A DNA stretch of 64,000 bases, from NCBI GenBank assembly GCA_030065095.1, contig JASJDP010000013.1:45114-109113 (forward strand). Reading direction: 5' to 3'. The notes below the pieces were generated by a model. It saw only the letters and a program-made list of their open reading frames with translations, had not been told where the DNA came from and did not search any database. This DNA is from Rhodobacter sp. GTDB taxonomy: Bacteria > Pseudomonadota > Alphaproteobacteria > Rhodobacterales > Rhodobacteraceae. A program made the translations under genes and the position numbers. Below are positions 36,498 to 44,981 of this stretch, one piece after another. The number at the start of each line of letters is the position of its first letter. Within the stretch, counting starts at the first letter, position 1.

Positions 36498-37675
36498 GCG
36501 TGGTCGAGCGCTTGCCGCAGATCGGCCAGCAGATCGGCGGTATCCTCGATGCCGACGCTGACCCGGATCAGGCCCGGCGTGATTCCGAGCGCGGCGCGCT
36601 GGTCGTCGTTGAGGCGCTGGTGGGTGGTGGTGGCCGGATGCGTGACGATGCTTTTTGCGTCGCCGAGATTGTTGGAGATGGTGAAGATCCGCAGCGCGTT
36701 CAGGACCCTGAACGCCGCCGGCTGGCCGCCGTGCACATCGATCGCCAGCATGGTTCCGCCTTCGGCCATCTGGGTTGTGGCAAGGGCGTATTGCGGATGG
36801 GAGGGCAGATGGGGAAAGATCACGCGGGCCAGCCTGCCGTGCCCGTCCAGCGCGGTGGCAAGCGCCTTGGCCGAGGCGGTCTGGGCCCGGACGCGCAAAT
36901 CGAGTGTTTCGAGACCTTTCAGCATGACCCAGGCATTGAACGGCGACATCGCCCCGCCGGTGTGTTTCAGGTAAGGCTCCAGAGTCTTGCGGATGAACTC
37001 GCGTGTGCCGAGCACCACGCCGCCCAGACAGCGGCCCTGGCCGTCGATATGCTTGGTGGTGGAATAGACGACGACATCGGCGCCAAGGTCGATGGCCCGC
37101 GAATAGATCGGCGTGGCGAAGACGTTGTCGGCGACGACGGTCGCGCCGACGGCATGGGCGAGATCCGAAACGGCCTTTATGTCAATGAGTTCGAGGGTGG
37201 GGTTCGACAGCGTTTCGAAGAAGACCGCGCGCGTGTCCGGCCGGATCGCCGCTGTCCAGGCGTCCAGATCGGTGCCGTCGACAAAGGTGACCTCGACCCC
37301 GAAGCGGGTCAGCACCTCTTCGAGGATATAGAGGCACGAGCCGAACAGCGCGCGGGAACTGACGACGTGGTCGCCGGATTTCAGCATCGCGGTCAGCGCG
37401 GCGTTGACGGCGGCCATGCCCGAGGCGGTGGCAAAGGCGTCTTCGGCACCCTCCAGGGTGGCGATGCGGTCTTCGAACATGCGCACGGTTGGGTTGCCGT
37501 AGCGGGCGTAGATGAACTCGTCCTCGCCCTTCTCGATGAACCGCGCCTCGGCCGCCTCGGCGCTGTCATAGACGAAGCCCTGGGTGAGAAAGATCGCCTC
37601 GGCCACCTCGCCATACTGGCTGCGGCGGATGCCTTCGTGGACGAGCTTCGTGCGGGTGTTCCAATCCTTCGCCAT
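36494..37675 (-). CDS. metZ: O-succinylhomoserine sulfhydrylase
   Basis: The 393-residue PLP enzyme of the Cys/Met metabolism family makes homocysteine from O-succinylhomoserine and sulfide. It has YARYGNPTVRMFEDRIATLEG, FASGM-like ATASGMAAVNAAL, and the PLP lysine Lys208 in VVVYSTTKHIDGQGR. The C-terminus RVSVGIEDTADLLADLRQAL is standard. The start is the ATG at 37675 behind AAAGGAGGTG. A SAM-II aptamer and terminator precede it, as expected for a methionine gene in this lineage. Confidence 0.95.
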   Translation of the reverse strand: MAKDWNTRTKLVHEGIRRSQYGEVAEAIFLTQGFVYDSAEAAEARFIEKGEDEFIYARYGNPTVRMFEDRIATLEGAEDAFATASGMAAVNAALTAMLKSGDHVVSSRALFGSCLYILEEVLTRFGVEVTFVDGTDLDAWTAAIRPDTRAVFFETLSNPTLELIDIKAVSDLAHAVGATVVADNVFATPIYSRAIDLGADVVVYSTTKHIDGQGRCLGGVVLGTREFIRKTLEPYLKHTGGAMSPFNAWVMLKGLETLDLRVRAQTASAKALATALDGHGRLARVIFPHLPSHPQYALATTQMAEGGTMLAIDVHGGQPAAFRVLNALRIFTISNNLGDAKSIVTHPATTTHQRLNDDQRAALGITPGLIRVSVGIEDTADLLADLRQALDHA

Positions 37676-37693
37676 CGCCGCACCTCCTTTCGC

Positions 37694-37731
37694 GCAACAA
37701 AAAAACCCCCACCGCAAGAGCGCCGGGGGTC
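37694..37731 (-). terminator. Intrinsic terminator between the SAM-II aptamer and metZ
   Basis: Read on the minus strand, ACCCCC (37725-37730) pairs with GGGGGT (37705-37710), enclosing an inner CGC-TCTT-GCG hairpin. A run of seven T follows directly. It ends 11-18 bp before the metZ ribosome binding site, so it is a leader terminator for riboswitch control rather than the end of another gene. Confidence 0.85.
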
Positions 37732-37737
37732 GACCCT

Positions 37738-37797
37738 GACCTCTTTAGCGGCATGTTTAACGTGGCCCGCAATCCGGTGAACAAATCGCCACAGGCC
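37738..37797 (-). promoter_or_regulatory. SAM-II riboswitch
   Basis: Read on the minus strand the leader has GTGGCGATTTG, then CCGGATTGCGGGCCAC, GTTAAAC and finally CGCTAAAGAGG. The GTGGC/GCCAC stem, the TTG and TTAAA loop elements and the 3' CGCTAAAG that closes the pseudoknot are the conserved parts of the SAM-II (metA-type) aptamer, in the right order and spacing. SAM binding should lower expression of metZ and the coupled acetyltransferase gene. The remaining 37798-38073 shows no gene. Confidence 0.92.
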
Positions 37798-38073
37798 CTG
37801 TCGATAGAAGCATTCGCGCAACGGGTCAACCACCGTCACGATCCCGTAACCGCTTCTTCATCGGAGTGCCGTATGCCTTTGCCAAGGGATCGCCACAAGA
37901 TGTTGTGGTGGGTGGGGATATGCCGCTTTTGCAGGTGAACGCCGCCTTTGACCGGCCTGTGTTACACGGCGGCGAAGCGGCTGGATATGCAGGTCGACTG
38001 CCCCAGTTCCCGCGCGGTTCTGGCCGACCTCGGCTATCGCGCCCCGCCGCCCGGGGCCTGGGGGGGCTGGTTT

Positions 38074-38339
38074 TTGCCTGGAGCGGACGTTGCCTGCCGA
38101 GAGAAGAGCCGGGCCATCGCCGACCCGCGGGGAGGCGACCCAGACCTATGAACCGCTCGATTTATCCCAGCAAAGTCCGAACGACCTCAATCCGATACGC
38201 GCCGCCAGCAAATCGCCTCCCCTTCGGGGCGGGTCGGCGATGGCGCGGCGGCCTGCGGCCTTGATTCCGCGCCTGAAGGCTGGTTGCGAACGGCGGCTCC
38301 AGGCCAAGACCGCCCATTAAAAACCCGCACAACGCATCG
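38074..38339 (-). repeat. Dispersed ~300-bp inverted-repeat element, copy E
   Basis: The core is 38074-38307 (234 bp). The left end is TTGCCTGGAGCGGACGTT and the right end AACGGCGGCTCCAGGCCAA. The inner arms, the GGCCTGCGGCC hairpin and the centre TTTATCCCAGCAAAGTCCGA are well preserved. The right tail reaches CGCATCGCG (38332-38340); the left outer tail is diverged. It lies 3' of the exported hypothetical gene and upstream of the metZ leader. Confidence 0.85.
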
Positions 38340-38371
38340 CGCCCTGAGCGGCCCGTTCGCCGGGACGCCGG

Positions 38372-38860
38372 TCAGTTGATCGGGAAATGACCCAGGCCCA
38401 TCCCGAAACGCCCGCCCGCGCCGATCGAAAGCGAGAAGACATAGTCGCCCGGTTTCCAACTGCACGGGGCGGTGGTCGACGCCGTGCCGAGCCGGAGCGT
38501 GTAGGTGCCGTCGCCGAAGTTGCGAAGGCCGATCGGAACGAGGCCGCAGCCGCCGGCTCCGACCGCCATCGTGTTGATCCTCCAGCCGGGGATCGACACC
38601 TCGCCGGTTTGATCGCCGGTCTCGCCGGGGCCGGCGAGATCGCTTACCGGGTCGCCGTTCAGATCCAAGGCCAGCACTTCGGCCTTGGCGCGGTTGTAAG
38701 GGCTCACCTTCGCGTTGCCGGCGCTGGCTGTGCTTTGCGTTGCGATGATCTGCAGCGTCAAATCGCCAGCCTGCGCCTCGGCGGCGCCCAGAACAATGGA
38801 CGCGGCCGCCGCGCATAGCAGGGCTTTTGCGGGGGTGCTCGATTTCATGCGAGTTGTCAT
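38372..38860 (-). CDS. Exported hypothetical protein
   Basis: The 162-residue protein starts at the ATG at 38860 after a GGAGGAGG ribosome binding site. It has a signal peptide (hydrophobic stretch ALLCAAAASIVLGAAEAQA, cleavage near residue 32). The mature part is glycine-rich with beta character (NFGDGTYTLRLG, KPGDYVFSLSIG) and two cysteines that could bond. I recognise no family; it looks like a small extracellular or periplasmic beta-sandwich. It is isolated, with repeat copy E 3' of it. Confidence 0.78.
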   Translation of the reverse strand: MTTRMKSSTPAKALLCAAAASIVLGAAEAQAGDLTLQIIATQSTASAGNAKVSPYNRAKAEVLALDLNGDPVSDLAGPGETGDQTGEVSIPGWRINTMAVGAGGCGLVPIGLRNFGDGTYTLRLGTASTTAPCSWKPGDYVFSLSIGAGGRFGMGLGHFPIN

Positions 38861-39065
38861 TGGCTTCCTCCTCCAGACAATCTCGCGCGCTTCTTCTCAA
38901 CCTTAGGTTTGCACGTCGCAGGACGCCCGCAAATGGCCGGATTGTCGCAGGCGCCGTCCGCGCACGCGGCAATCGGCGGTCCGCGGCTTGCCGCGGTGCA
39001 GCGATTGACTCTGTGGGACGGCGGCGGCACAACTGCGGCGTTTCGAGATTTCAGGAGAGGGCGCG

Positions 39066-39770
39066 ATGAAGAAGGTCTACGGCTCGGCGGCGGAGGCTCT
39101 GGACGGGCTGTTGCATGACGGCATGCTGATCGCCGCGGGCGGGTTCGGTCTGTGCGGCATCCCGGAAAATCTGATCGCCGCGATCCGCGACGCCGGCGTC
39201 AAGAACCTGACCGTGGCGTCCAACAACGCCGGTGTCGACGATTTCGGGCTGGGACTTTTGCTGCAGACCCGGCAGATCAAGAAGATGATCTCGTCCTATG
39301 TGGGCGAAAACGCCGAATTCATGCGGCAGTTCCTGAGCGGCGAGCTTGAGCTGGAGTTCAACCCCCAGGGCACGCTGGCCGAACGGCTGCGTGCGGGCGG
39401 CTGCGGCATCCCGGGATTTTTCACCCGCACCGGCGTCGGCACGGTGATCGCCGAGGGCAAGGAGCACAAGGAGTTCGACGGCGAGACCTATATCATGGAA
39501 CGCGGGATCGTCGCCGACCTGTCGATCGTCAAGGCCTGGCGCGCCGACACCACCGGCAACGCGATCTTTCGCAAGACCGCGCGCAACTTCAACCCGCCGG
39601 CGGCGATGTGCGGCCGGGTCTGCGTGATGGAGGTCGAGGAAATCGTCGAGCCCGGCACGCTGGATCCCGATCAAATCCACCTGCCGGGGATCTATGTGCA
39701 CCGTCTGGTGCAGGGCGAACACGAAAAGCGCATCGAACAGCGCACCACGCGCGCCAAGGAGACAGCCTGA
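39066..39770 (+). CDS. scoA: 3-oxoacid CoA-transferase subunit A
   Basis: The 234-residue alpha subunit matches succinyl-CoA:3-ketoacid CoA-transferases: [21 protein letters not shown] with the CoA-binding glycine-rich turn, [22 protein letters not shown] and FEYNPQGTL-like [18 protein letters not shown]. With subunit B it transfers CoA from succinyl-CoA to acetoacetate, letting the cell use ketone bodies or polyhydroxyalkanoate. The start has an AGGAGAGGG ribosome binding site. Its stop overlaps the next gene (TGATG). Confidence 0.95.
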   Translation: MKKVYGSAAEALDGLLHDGMLIAAGGFGLCGIPENLIAAIRDAGVKNLTVASNNAGVDDFGLGLLLQTRQIKKMISSYVGENAEFMRQFLSGELELEFNPQGTLAERLRAGGCGIPGFFTRTGVGTVIAEGKEHKEFDGETYIMERGIVADLSIVKAWRADTTGNAIFRKTARNFNPPAAMCGRVCVMEVEEIVEPGTLDPDQIHLPGIYVHRLVQGEHEKRIEQRTTRAKETA

Positions 39771-40081
39771 TGCCCAAATACATCTTTGCCTACCACGGCG
39801 GGACCGCGCCTGAGTCCCCCGAAGAGCAACAGCAGGTCATGGCGGCCTGGATGTCGTGGATCGGCAGCCACGGGGACAGCTTTGTCGATCCGGGCGCGCC
39901 GGTCGGCGATTCCAGGACGGTGACCGCCGGCGGGGTCGAGGACCATGGCGGTCCCAGCCCCCTTTCGGGATACGGCTTTGTCACCGCAGACACCATCGAG
40001 GCAGCCATCGAGATCGCAAAGGGCTGCCCCATCCTTGAAGACGGCGGCACTGTCGAGGTCGCCTCGGTCCACGAGATGTAA
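39770..40081 (+). CDS. YCII-related domain protein inserted between scoA and scoB
   Basis: The 103-residue protein ([20 protein letters not shown]...) resembles the YCII-related/DGPF group. These form a ferredoxin-like fold and include proteins of unknown enzymatic role. The pattern YIFAYHGG, then [20 protein letters not shown], and [21 protein letters not shown] followed by a GGTVEV strand fits that group. Its ATG overlaps the scoA stop and it ends 2 bp before scoB, so it is co-translated with the CoA-transferase subunits. A part in the complex is not shown. Confidence 0.85.
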   Translation: MPKYIFAYHGGTAPESPEEQQQVMAAWMSWIGSHGDSFVDPGAPVGDSRTVTAGGVEDHGGPSPLSGYGFVTADTIEAAIEIAKGCPILEDGGTVEVASVHEM

Positions 40082-40083
40082 TC

Positions 40084-40710
40084 ATGCCCTGGGATAGAAA
40101 CCAAATGGCCGAACGGGCCGCGCAGGAACTTGAAGACGGGATGTATGTCAACCTTGGCATCGGCATTCCGACGCTGGTGGCGAATTACGTGCCCGACGAC
40201 GTCCACGTGACGCTGCAGTCCGAGAACGGGATGCTGGGCATCGGTCCCTTCCCGACCGAGGACGAGATCGACGCGGATCTGATCAACGCGGGCAAACAGA
40301 CGGTCACCGCGCTGGAACATACCAGTTACTTCGACAGCGCCACCTCGTTCGGCATGATCCGCGGCGGCAAGATCGCGCTGGCGATCCTGGGCGCGATGGA
40401 GGTCGACGAAAAGGGCGATCTGGCGAACTGGATGATCCCCGGCAAGCTGGTCAAGGGCATGGGCGGCGCGATGGACCTTGTGGCAGGCGTCGGCCGGGTC
40501 GTGGTGGTGATGGACCACACCAACAAACACGGCGAATCCAAGGTGCTGCGGCACTGTTCCCTGCCGCTGACCGGCAAGGGCGTCGTGGACCGGATCATCA
40601 CCAATCTCGGCGTGCTCGACGTCACCCATCGCGGGCTGCACATTGCAGAGCTGGCCGACGGCGTCACCCGCGAAGAGATGATCGCCAAGACCGAAGCGAC
40701 CATTGTCTGA
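40084..40710 (+). CDS. scoB: 3-oxoacid CoA-transferase subunit B
   Basis: The 208-residue beta subunit has the catalytic glutamate in [14 protein letters not shown], the start [18 protein letters not shown], and the end [19 protein letters not shown]. It forms the CoA-transferase with ScoA. The glutamate takes up CoA as a thioester during catalysis. It is spaced 2 bp from the YCII-like gene and overlaps the following small GNAT gene. Confidence 0.95.
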   Translation: MPWDRNQMAERAAQELEDGMYVNLGIGIPTLVANYVPDDVHVTLQSENGMLGIGPFPTEDEIDADLINAGKQTVTALEHTSYFDSATSFGMIRGGKIALAILGAMEVDEKGDLANWMIPGKLVKGMGGAMDLVAGVGRVVVVMDHTNKHGESKVLRHCSLPLTGKGVVDRIITNLGVLDVTHRGLHIAELADGVTREEMIAKTEATIV

Positions 40711-40987
40711 AATCCGCCGCGAGGTGCAGGGCGCCAAGGGCCGCTATGTCGTCGAAATCGACGGCCAGACTGCGGACCTGACCTATTCGATCGCGTCTCC
40801 GACCCTTGTGATCGCCGATCACACCGGCGTGCCGGACGAGATCCGCGGGTCCGGCGTGGGGCTGAGGCTGGTGGAGCGGCTGGTGGCGGATGCGCGGGCG
40901 GAAGGGTTCAGGATCGTGCCGCTTTGCCCCTTCGTGAACGCCCAGCGTCGGCGGCACCCCGATTGGGCGGACGTGTTCAACGCCTGA
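40703..40987 (+). CDS. Small GNAT (YjdJ-type) acetyltransferase
   Basis: The 94-residue protein is a minimal GNAT of the Gtn10/YjdJ group: [40 protein letters not shown] is the acetyl-CoA site (RGSGVG), and [21 protein letters not shown] is the usual end with a CPF motif. The start is a TTG at 40703 overlapping scoB by 8 bp; no ATG is available. The substrate is unknown, and coupling to scoB may only reflect shared transcription. Confidence 0.82.
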   Translation: MSEIRREVQGAKGRYVVEIDGQTADLTYSIASPTLVIADHTGVPDEIRGSGVGLRLVERLVADARAEGFRIVPLCPFVNAQRRRHPDWADVFNA

Positions 40988-41027
40988 AATACCGGACAGG
41001 CCTTTGTGCCGTAGGCCGGAATCGTAG

Positions 41028-41049
41028 AGGGGGGCCAGATGGCCCCCCT
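41028..41049. terminator. Perfect hairpin between convergent genes
   Basis: AGGGGGGCC and GGCCCCCCT form a perfect 9-bp stem with a four-base loop (41028-41036 and 41041-41049). It lies in the 85-bp gap between the GNAT gene and the convergent small exported protein gene. No T-run follows, so it is assigned by position as a bidirectional transcript end. Confidence 0.6.
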
Positions 41050-41072
41050 GAAGTCGTAGGACCGTGCGGCCC

Positions 41073-41351
41073 TTAGAAGTTGCCGGACTGTTCGTCGGCC
41101 AAGCGGTCAAAGATGGCCTGAGCGCGCGCGTTGTGCGTGCCTTTGGTCGAGTAGCGCAGGCTGTCGTCCGAGTTGACCAGGTAGGTGAAACGTTCACCGA
41201 CGGATTCGTCCTGGTTGGAGGCCAGGCGCACCTGCTCGGCGAGCGTGAACTGGCCGGCTTCGGCGCCGATCGAGCGTTCCAGCTGGGTCTGCGCAACGGC
41301 AGGGGCGGCCGTGGCCAGGGCGACGAGGGTGGGGAGGATGTAGTTTTTCAT
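41073..41351 (-). CDS. Small exported protein, tandem copy 2
   Basis: The 92-residue protein has a signal peptide (MKNYILPTLVALATAAPAVA, cut before QTQLE). The mature part is a short polar sequence ending ARAQAIFDRLADEQSGNF. The same C-terminal pattern (IF-x-x-LA-x-E) is in the neighbouring 46-residue protein, which also has a very similar signal sequence. The function is unknown. The gap to the neighbour is 77 bp and both are on the minus strand, so they are probably co-transcribed. Confidence 0.78.
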   Translation of the reverse strand: MKNYILPTLVALATAAPAVAQTQLERSIGAEAGQFTLAEQVRLASNQDESVGERFTYLVNSDDSLRYSTKGTHNARAQAIFDRLADEQSGNF

Positions 41352-41428
41352 GGGTCTGTTTCCTTTTTGAGTGTGTTCACCTGCACCGAAGGCAGGCGGT
41401 CTTTGGGTTTGCCGCGAAGGCGGTCGTC

Positions 41429-41569
41429 TTAGTCGCTGTTGCCGCTGGCGCCTTTTTCGCCGGCCAGCTGCTCGAAGATCTTCTGCGCGGTCTCGTTGTG
41501 GACGCTGTCGGCAACGGCCGGGACAGCCACGGAGAGGGCCAGCAGGGTGGTCAGAGCGAGTTTTTTCAT
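41429..41569 (-). CDS. Tiny exported protein, tandem copy 1
   Basis: The ATG at 41569 gives a 46-residue precursor: signal peptide MKKLALTTLLALSVAVPAVA and a mature peptide of about 26 residues containing ETAQKIFEQLAGEKG. The mature part is close to the C-terminal segment of the 92-residue neighbour. A SD-like GGAGAC lies before the start. The longer open frame upstream is not protein-like. An AT-rich stretch at 41650-41800 upstream probably holds the promoter. The function is unknown; no family recognised. Confidence 0.72.
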   Translation of the reverse strand: MKKLALTTLLALSVAVPAVADSVHNETAQKIFEQLAGEKGASGNSD

Positions 41570-41826
41570 GTCAGTCTCCATCAGGGTTTGGTTTCGGTTT
41601 GTCTCTCGGGCGGTGTTGCCTTCGATGACCGGGAGATGGGAAGCGACCCCTGCAACATCAATGAACATGAGCGTGAGCATTTTGTGAGGAATGTGCAGAA
41701 TTGCACATTTCAAGTGCACGTCTTGAACGTGATCGCCGATACCCCATATACGCGCGCCGGCTGTTGTTCCCTTTTCGGAAACAGCATCATATTTCTGCCC
41801 AAGTTTGTCTCTAGGCGTTGGCCGAA

Positions 41827-42846
41827 ATGGCGATGAGTACGACAGGCATCCCTCTGAACGCGCACCCCCGCGCAAAGCAGACCCCGCGACTGCGGGACGT
41901 GCTGCTGATCGGCGGGCTGTTCGTCCTGGTTGCGGCTGGACTGATCAGCCTGGCGGTGGCAACCGGCTGGCAGGAAACGCTGGAACAGGTCGCGCGGCTG
42001 ACCTGGCCGGAATTCGCCGCGCTTCTTGCGCTCAGCCTGGTCAACTATTTCTTCCGGGGCCTGCGATGGCATCTTTTCGCGCGCCGGCTGGGTCTGCCCA
42101 CCCGGGTCCTGCAGGACATGCGGCATTTCCTTGGGGGATTTGCCATGAGCGTCACGCCGGGGCGTGTGGGCGAACTGGTACGGATGCGCTGGCTGCGGCG
42201 CGAAACCGGCTGGGCCTTCGAACGCACCGCGCCACTGGTGCTGGTCGACCGGGCGTCCGATCTTGCCGCCATGGCGCTGATCCTCGCCATCGCCGTGCCG
42301 CTGTCGGCCGCCGGCATTGCCGGTGCCCTGCCGGTTGTGGCCCTGGCGCTCGCGGCCGCCTACGTGGCGACGCGTCCCAGGTTGCTCTCTGGCCTGGCAT
42401 CCGCGGTCTATCGGCTGTGCGGTCTGTGGCCGCGGCTCTTCGCGCGGATCCGCGCGGCGTCACGCTCGCTGGCGCGGTTCTCGAGCGCGCCGGTCATGGC
42501 CGGTGCCGCCGCGCTTGGCGTCATCGGCTGGCTGGCCGAGGGTTATGCATTCTACCTGCTTTTGATGTGGATGGGCGCCGATGTGGGATTCTGGAGCGCG
42601 GTTGCCATCTTTGTCTTCGCCACGCTTGCGGGCGGCCTGACCGGCGCGCCGGGCGGGGTCGGCGGGGCCGAGGCGGCGATGATCGGCCTCTTGATGCTGG
42701 AACATGTGCCGCTGGAGGTCTCGGTCCCGGCCACGCTGATCATCCGCGTCACCACGCTTTGGTTCGCGATCGGGATCGGCTTTGCCGTGTTCCCCTTTGC
42801 CGAACGGATTTCTCTGAGGGCACGCGATGCGCTGGAAAAACACTGA
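41827..42846 (+). CDS. Flippase-like membrane protein (LPG synthase TM family)
   Basis: The roughly 340-residue protein has eight or more hydrophobic helices and the pattern of UPF0104/lysylphosphatidylglycerol-synthase transmembrane proteins: NYFFRGLRWHLFARRLG, GGFAMSVTPGRVGELVRMRWLRR and PGGVGGAEAAMIGLLML. Such proteins are proposed to move lipid-linked molecules across the membrane. I chose the ATG at 41827; a TTG at 41818 is also possible. The next gene (DprE1-like) overlaps its end by 20 bp, so it is likely part of the same lipid-sugar pathway. Confidence 0.85.
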   Translation: MAMSTTGIPLNAHPRAKQTPRLRDVLLIGGLFVLVAAGLISLAVATGWQETLEQVARLTWPEFAALLALSLVNYFFRGLRWHLFARRLGLPTRVLQDMRHFLGGFAMSVTPGRVGELVRMRWLRRETGWAFERTAPLVLVDRASDLAAMALILAIAVPLSAAGIAGALPVVALALAAAYVATRPRLLSGLASAVYRLCGLWPRLFARIRAASRSLARFSSAPVMAGAAALGVIGWLAEGYAFYLLLMWMGADVGFWSAVAIFVFATLAGGLTGAPGGVGGAEAAMIGLLMLEHVPLEVSVPATLIIRVTTLWFAIGIGFAVFPFAERISLRARDALEKH

Positions 42847-44131
42847 GTATACCGGCTGGGGCCGGGCCCTGCGGGCAACGGGCGAGATGGCCCGGCCCGA
42901 GCGGCTGTCGGCCCTGACGGCCCTGATGGCCGAGGAACCGGCCCCGGCCCTGGGCAACCGCCGCAGCTATGGCGACGCCTGCCTGAACGACGGCGGCCGC
43001 GCGGTGGACATGACCCGGCTCGATAGGTTCATCGGGTTCGATCCCGAGACCGGCCTGGCCCGTGTCGAAGCCGGAATGCCGGTGGGCGAGCTTGCACGTA
43101 TCCTAGCGCCAAAGGGCTGGCTGCCCGCGGTGATGCCCGGTACCGGCTTTGCCACGGTGGGCGGCTGTATCGCCAATGACGTGCACGGCAAGAACCACCA
43201 TGGCACCGGGTCGTTTGCCCAGCATGTGAAAAACCTGACACTGGTCACCGCGGAGGGGCCGCAAACGGTCAAGGGCGGAACGGCGCTGTTTAAGGCGACC
43301 GCCAGCGGGCTCGGCCAGACCGGGGTGATCGCGGCAGCCGAACTGCAGCTGATCCGCGCCAAGGGCGACATCGTGACGGTGACCGAACGGCGCGCCGGCG
43401 ATTTCGACGACTTCATCGGCCTGCTCGACCGGTCCGGGGCGACCTATACCGTGGGCTGGATCGACGCGACCGCGACGGGCAGGGATCTGGGCCGCGGCAT
43501 CCTGGAAGAGGCGGAAACCGGCGCGGGCCTCGTCCCGGCCCCGAAGCCCGCCAAGGCGGTGCCGTTCGATGCGCCGTCCTTCGCGCTGTCGCCCGCCGTC
43601 GTGCGGACGTTCAACACCGCCTATTTCCGCCGCGTGCCGGGCCGCGGCCGCACCGTGGTCAAACCGATCAACGAGTTCTTCTTCCCGCTGGACCGCATCC
43701 GCGACTGGAACCGGCTTTACGGCAAGGCCGGGTTCCATCAGTTCCAGTGCGTGGTGCCCCTGGCAGAACGCGAGGCGATCCGCGACATGCTGCGGCGTAT
43801 CGCGGCGTCGCGGCTGGCCTCGCCGCTGGCGGTGCTGAAACGCATGGGGCCGGGACGCGCGGGGTATTTGAGCTTTCCGATGGAGGGCTACACGCTCGCC
43901 GTCGACTTCCCGAACCGCCCTGGCGTCGAAAAACTGGTGCACCAGCTCGAAGATCTGACCGCCGAGGCCGGGGGCCGGATCTACCTGGCCAAGGACGCCC
44001 TGGCGTCGGGCGCGCGCATCCGGGCGATGTATCCAGAGCACGAAAAATGGGTAAGGGCGGTGGCAAAGGCCGACCCGCAGGGCGCGATGGCGACCGACCT
44101 TGTCCGCCGGTTGGGGCTGCGCGGGACATGA
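42827..44131 (+). CDS. FAD-dependent oxidase, DprE1-like
   Basis: The 434-residue protein closely follows mycobacterial DprE1: TGWGR at the start, GNRRSYGDACLNDGG, VMPGTGFATVGGCIANDVHG, KNHHGTGSFAQHV, and PLDRIRDWNRLYGKAGFHQFQ. DprE1 oxidises the 2'-OH of decaprenyl-phosphoryl-ribose. Where the mycobacterial enzyme has the benzothiazinone-target cysteine (CVDFP), this one has Ala358 (LAVDFP). It overlaps the flippase-like gene and the DprE2-like gene, so all three are co-translated. Confidence 0.87.
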   Translation: MRWKNTEYTGWGRALRATGEMARPERLSALTALMAEEPAPALGNRRSYGDACLNDGGRAVDMTRLDRFIGFDPETGLARVEAGMPVGELARILAPKGWLPAVMPGTGFATVGGCIANDVHGKNHHGTGSFAQHVKNLTLVTAEGPQTVKGGTALFKATASGLGQTGVIAAAELQLIRAKGDIVTVTERRAGDFDDFIGLLDRSGATYTVGWIDATATGRDLGRGILEEAETGAGLVPAPKPAKAVPFDAPSFALSPAVVRTFNTAYFRRVPGRGRTVVKPINEFFFPLDRIRDWNRLYGKAGFHQFQCVVPLAEREAIRDMLRRIAASRLASPLAVLKRMGPGRAGYLSFPMEGYTLAVDFPNRPGVEKLVHQLEDLTAEAGGRIYLAKDALASGARIRAMYPEHEKWVRAVAKADPQGAMATDLVRRLGLRGT

Positions 44132-44865
44132 GCGAAACCTGGATCCTGTTGGGGGCAACCTCTTCGATGGCGCGGGCGCTGGCCCGCGCTTTGGCGGACC
44201 GCGGCGACGGGCTGCTGCTGGCCGGGCGCGATATGGACGATCTGCGGGTTCTGGCGGCCGATTGCACGTTGCGCGGCGCACGGTTTGCCGAGGCCGTTGC
44301 GTTCGATGCCCGCAAGCCGGAGCGCTTTGCCGACCTGATCGCACGGACGCAGGCCGACGACGGCGTCCTGAACGCCGCCGTCTTCGTCGGCTCGATGCCC
44401 GATCAGGCCGATATCGACGCCGACCCGGCGCTGATCGACGGCACCGTGACCGACAGTTTCACCGGCCCGGCCCGGTTCCTGCAGATGCTTGCCCCGGTGC
44501 TCGAAGAGCATGGCGCGGGCACGGTCGTCGGCGTGGGATCCGTCGCCGGCGACCGCGGACGGATCGGCAACTATGTCTACGGCGCCGCCAAGGCGGGATT
44601 TCACACCTATCTGTCGGGCTTGCGCAACCGGCTCGGTCGCAGGGGCGTGCACGTGGTGACGGTAAAACCGGGCCCCGTCGACACTGCGATGACCTGGGGG
44701 CTACCCTCCTTGCCGTTCATGACGACGCCCGAAGCCGTGGCACACGACATCCTGCGCGCCGTGAAGACGCGGCGCAACGTGGTCTACAGCGCGAAGATCT
44801 GGCGGCTGATCATGCTGGTCATCCGGCTGATCCCGGAGCCGGTGTTCAAGAAGCTGTCGATCTGA
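44128..44865 (+). CDS. Short-chain dehydrogenase, DprE2-like
   Basis: The 245-residue SDR has an N-terminal NAD(P) loop variant (ILLGATSSMARALA), the catalytic YVYGAAKAGF, and VVTVKPGPVDTAM. Its C-terminus (NVVYSAKIWRLIMLVIRLIP then EPVFKKLSI) matches the membrane-associated tail of DprE2, which reduces the 2'-keto intermediate made by DprE1 to give polyprenyl-phosphoryl-arabinose. Its ATG overlaps the DprE1-like stop (ATGA). The pairing with a DprE1-like gene is what makes this assignment specific. Confidence 0.87.
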   Translation: MSETWILLGATSSMARALARALADRGDGLLLAGRDMDDLRVLAADCTLRGARFAEAVAFDARKPERFADLIARTQADDGVLNAAVFVGSMPDQADIDADPALIDGTVTDSFTGPARFLQMLAPVLEEHGAGTVVGVGSVAGDRGRIGNYVYGAAKAGFHTYLSGLRNRLGRRGVHVVTVKPGPVDTAMTWGLPSLPFMTTPEAVAHDILRAVKTRRNVVYSAKIWRLIMLVIRLIPEPVFKKLSI

Positions 44866-44981
44866 GAGGAGCCGGATCGCCACCGCGATCCGGTCGGTTG
44901 GGGATTGCCGCAAGTCCCGCCGAGAGCACTTTCGCCGGTAAGAGGAAAGGGCTGCGGGCCCCGCGCAAGGCCTAATCCAGT

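Noticed and set aside
37863..37928. 21-codon ORF upstream of the metZ leader on the opposite strand
   Set aside because: No ribosome binding site and no conserved features; too short to support.
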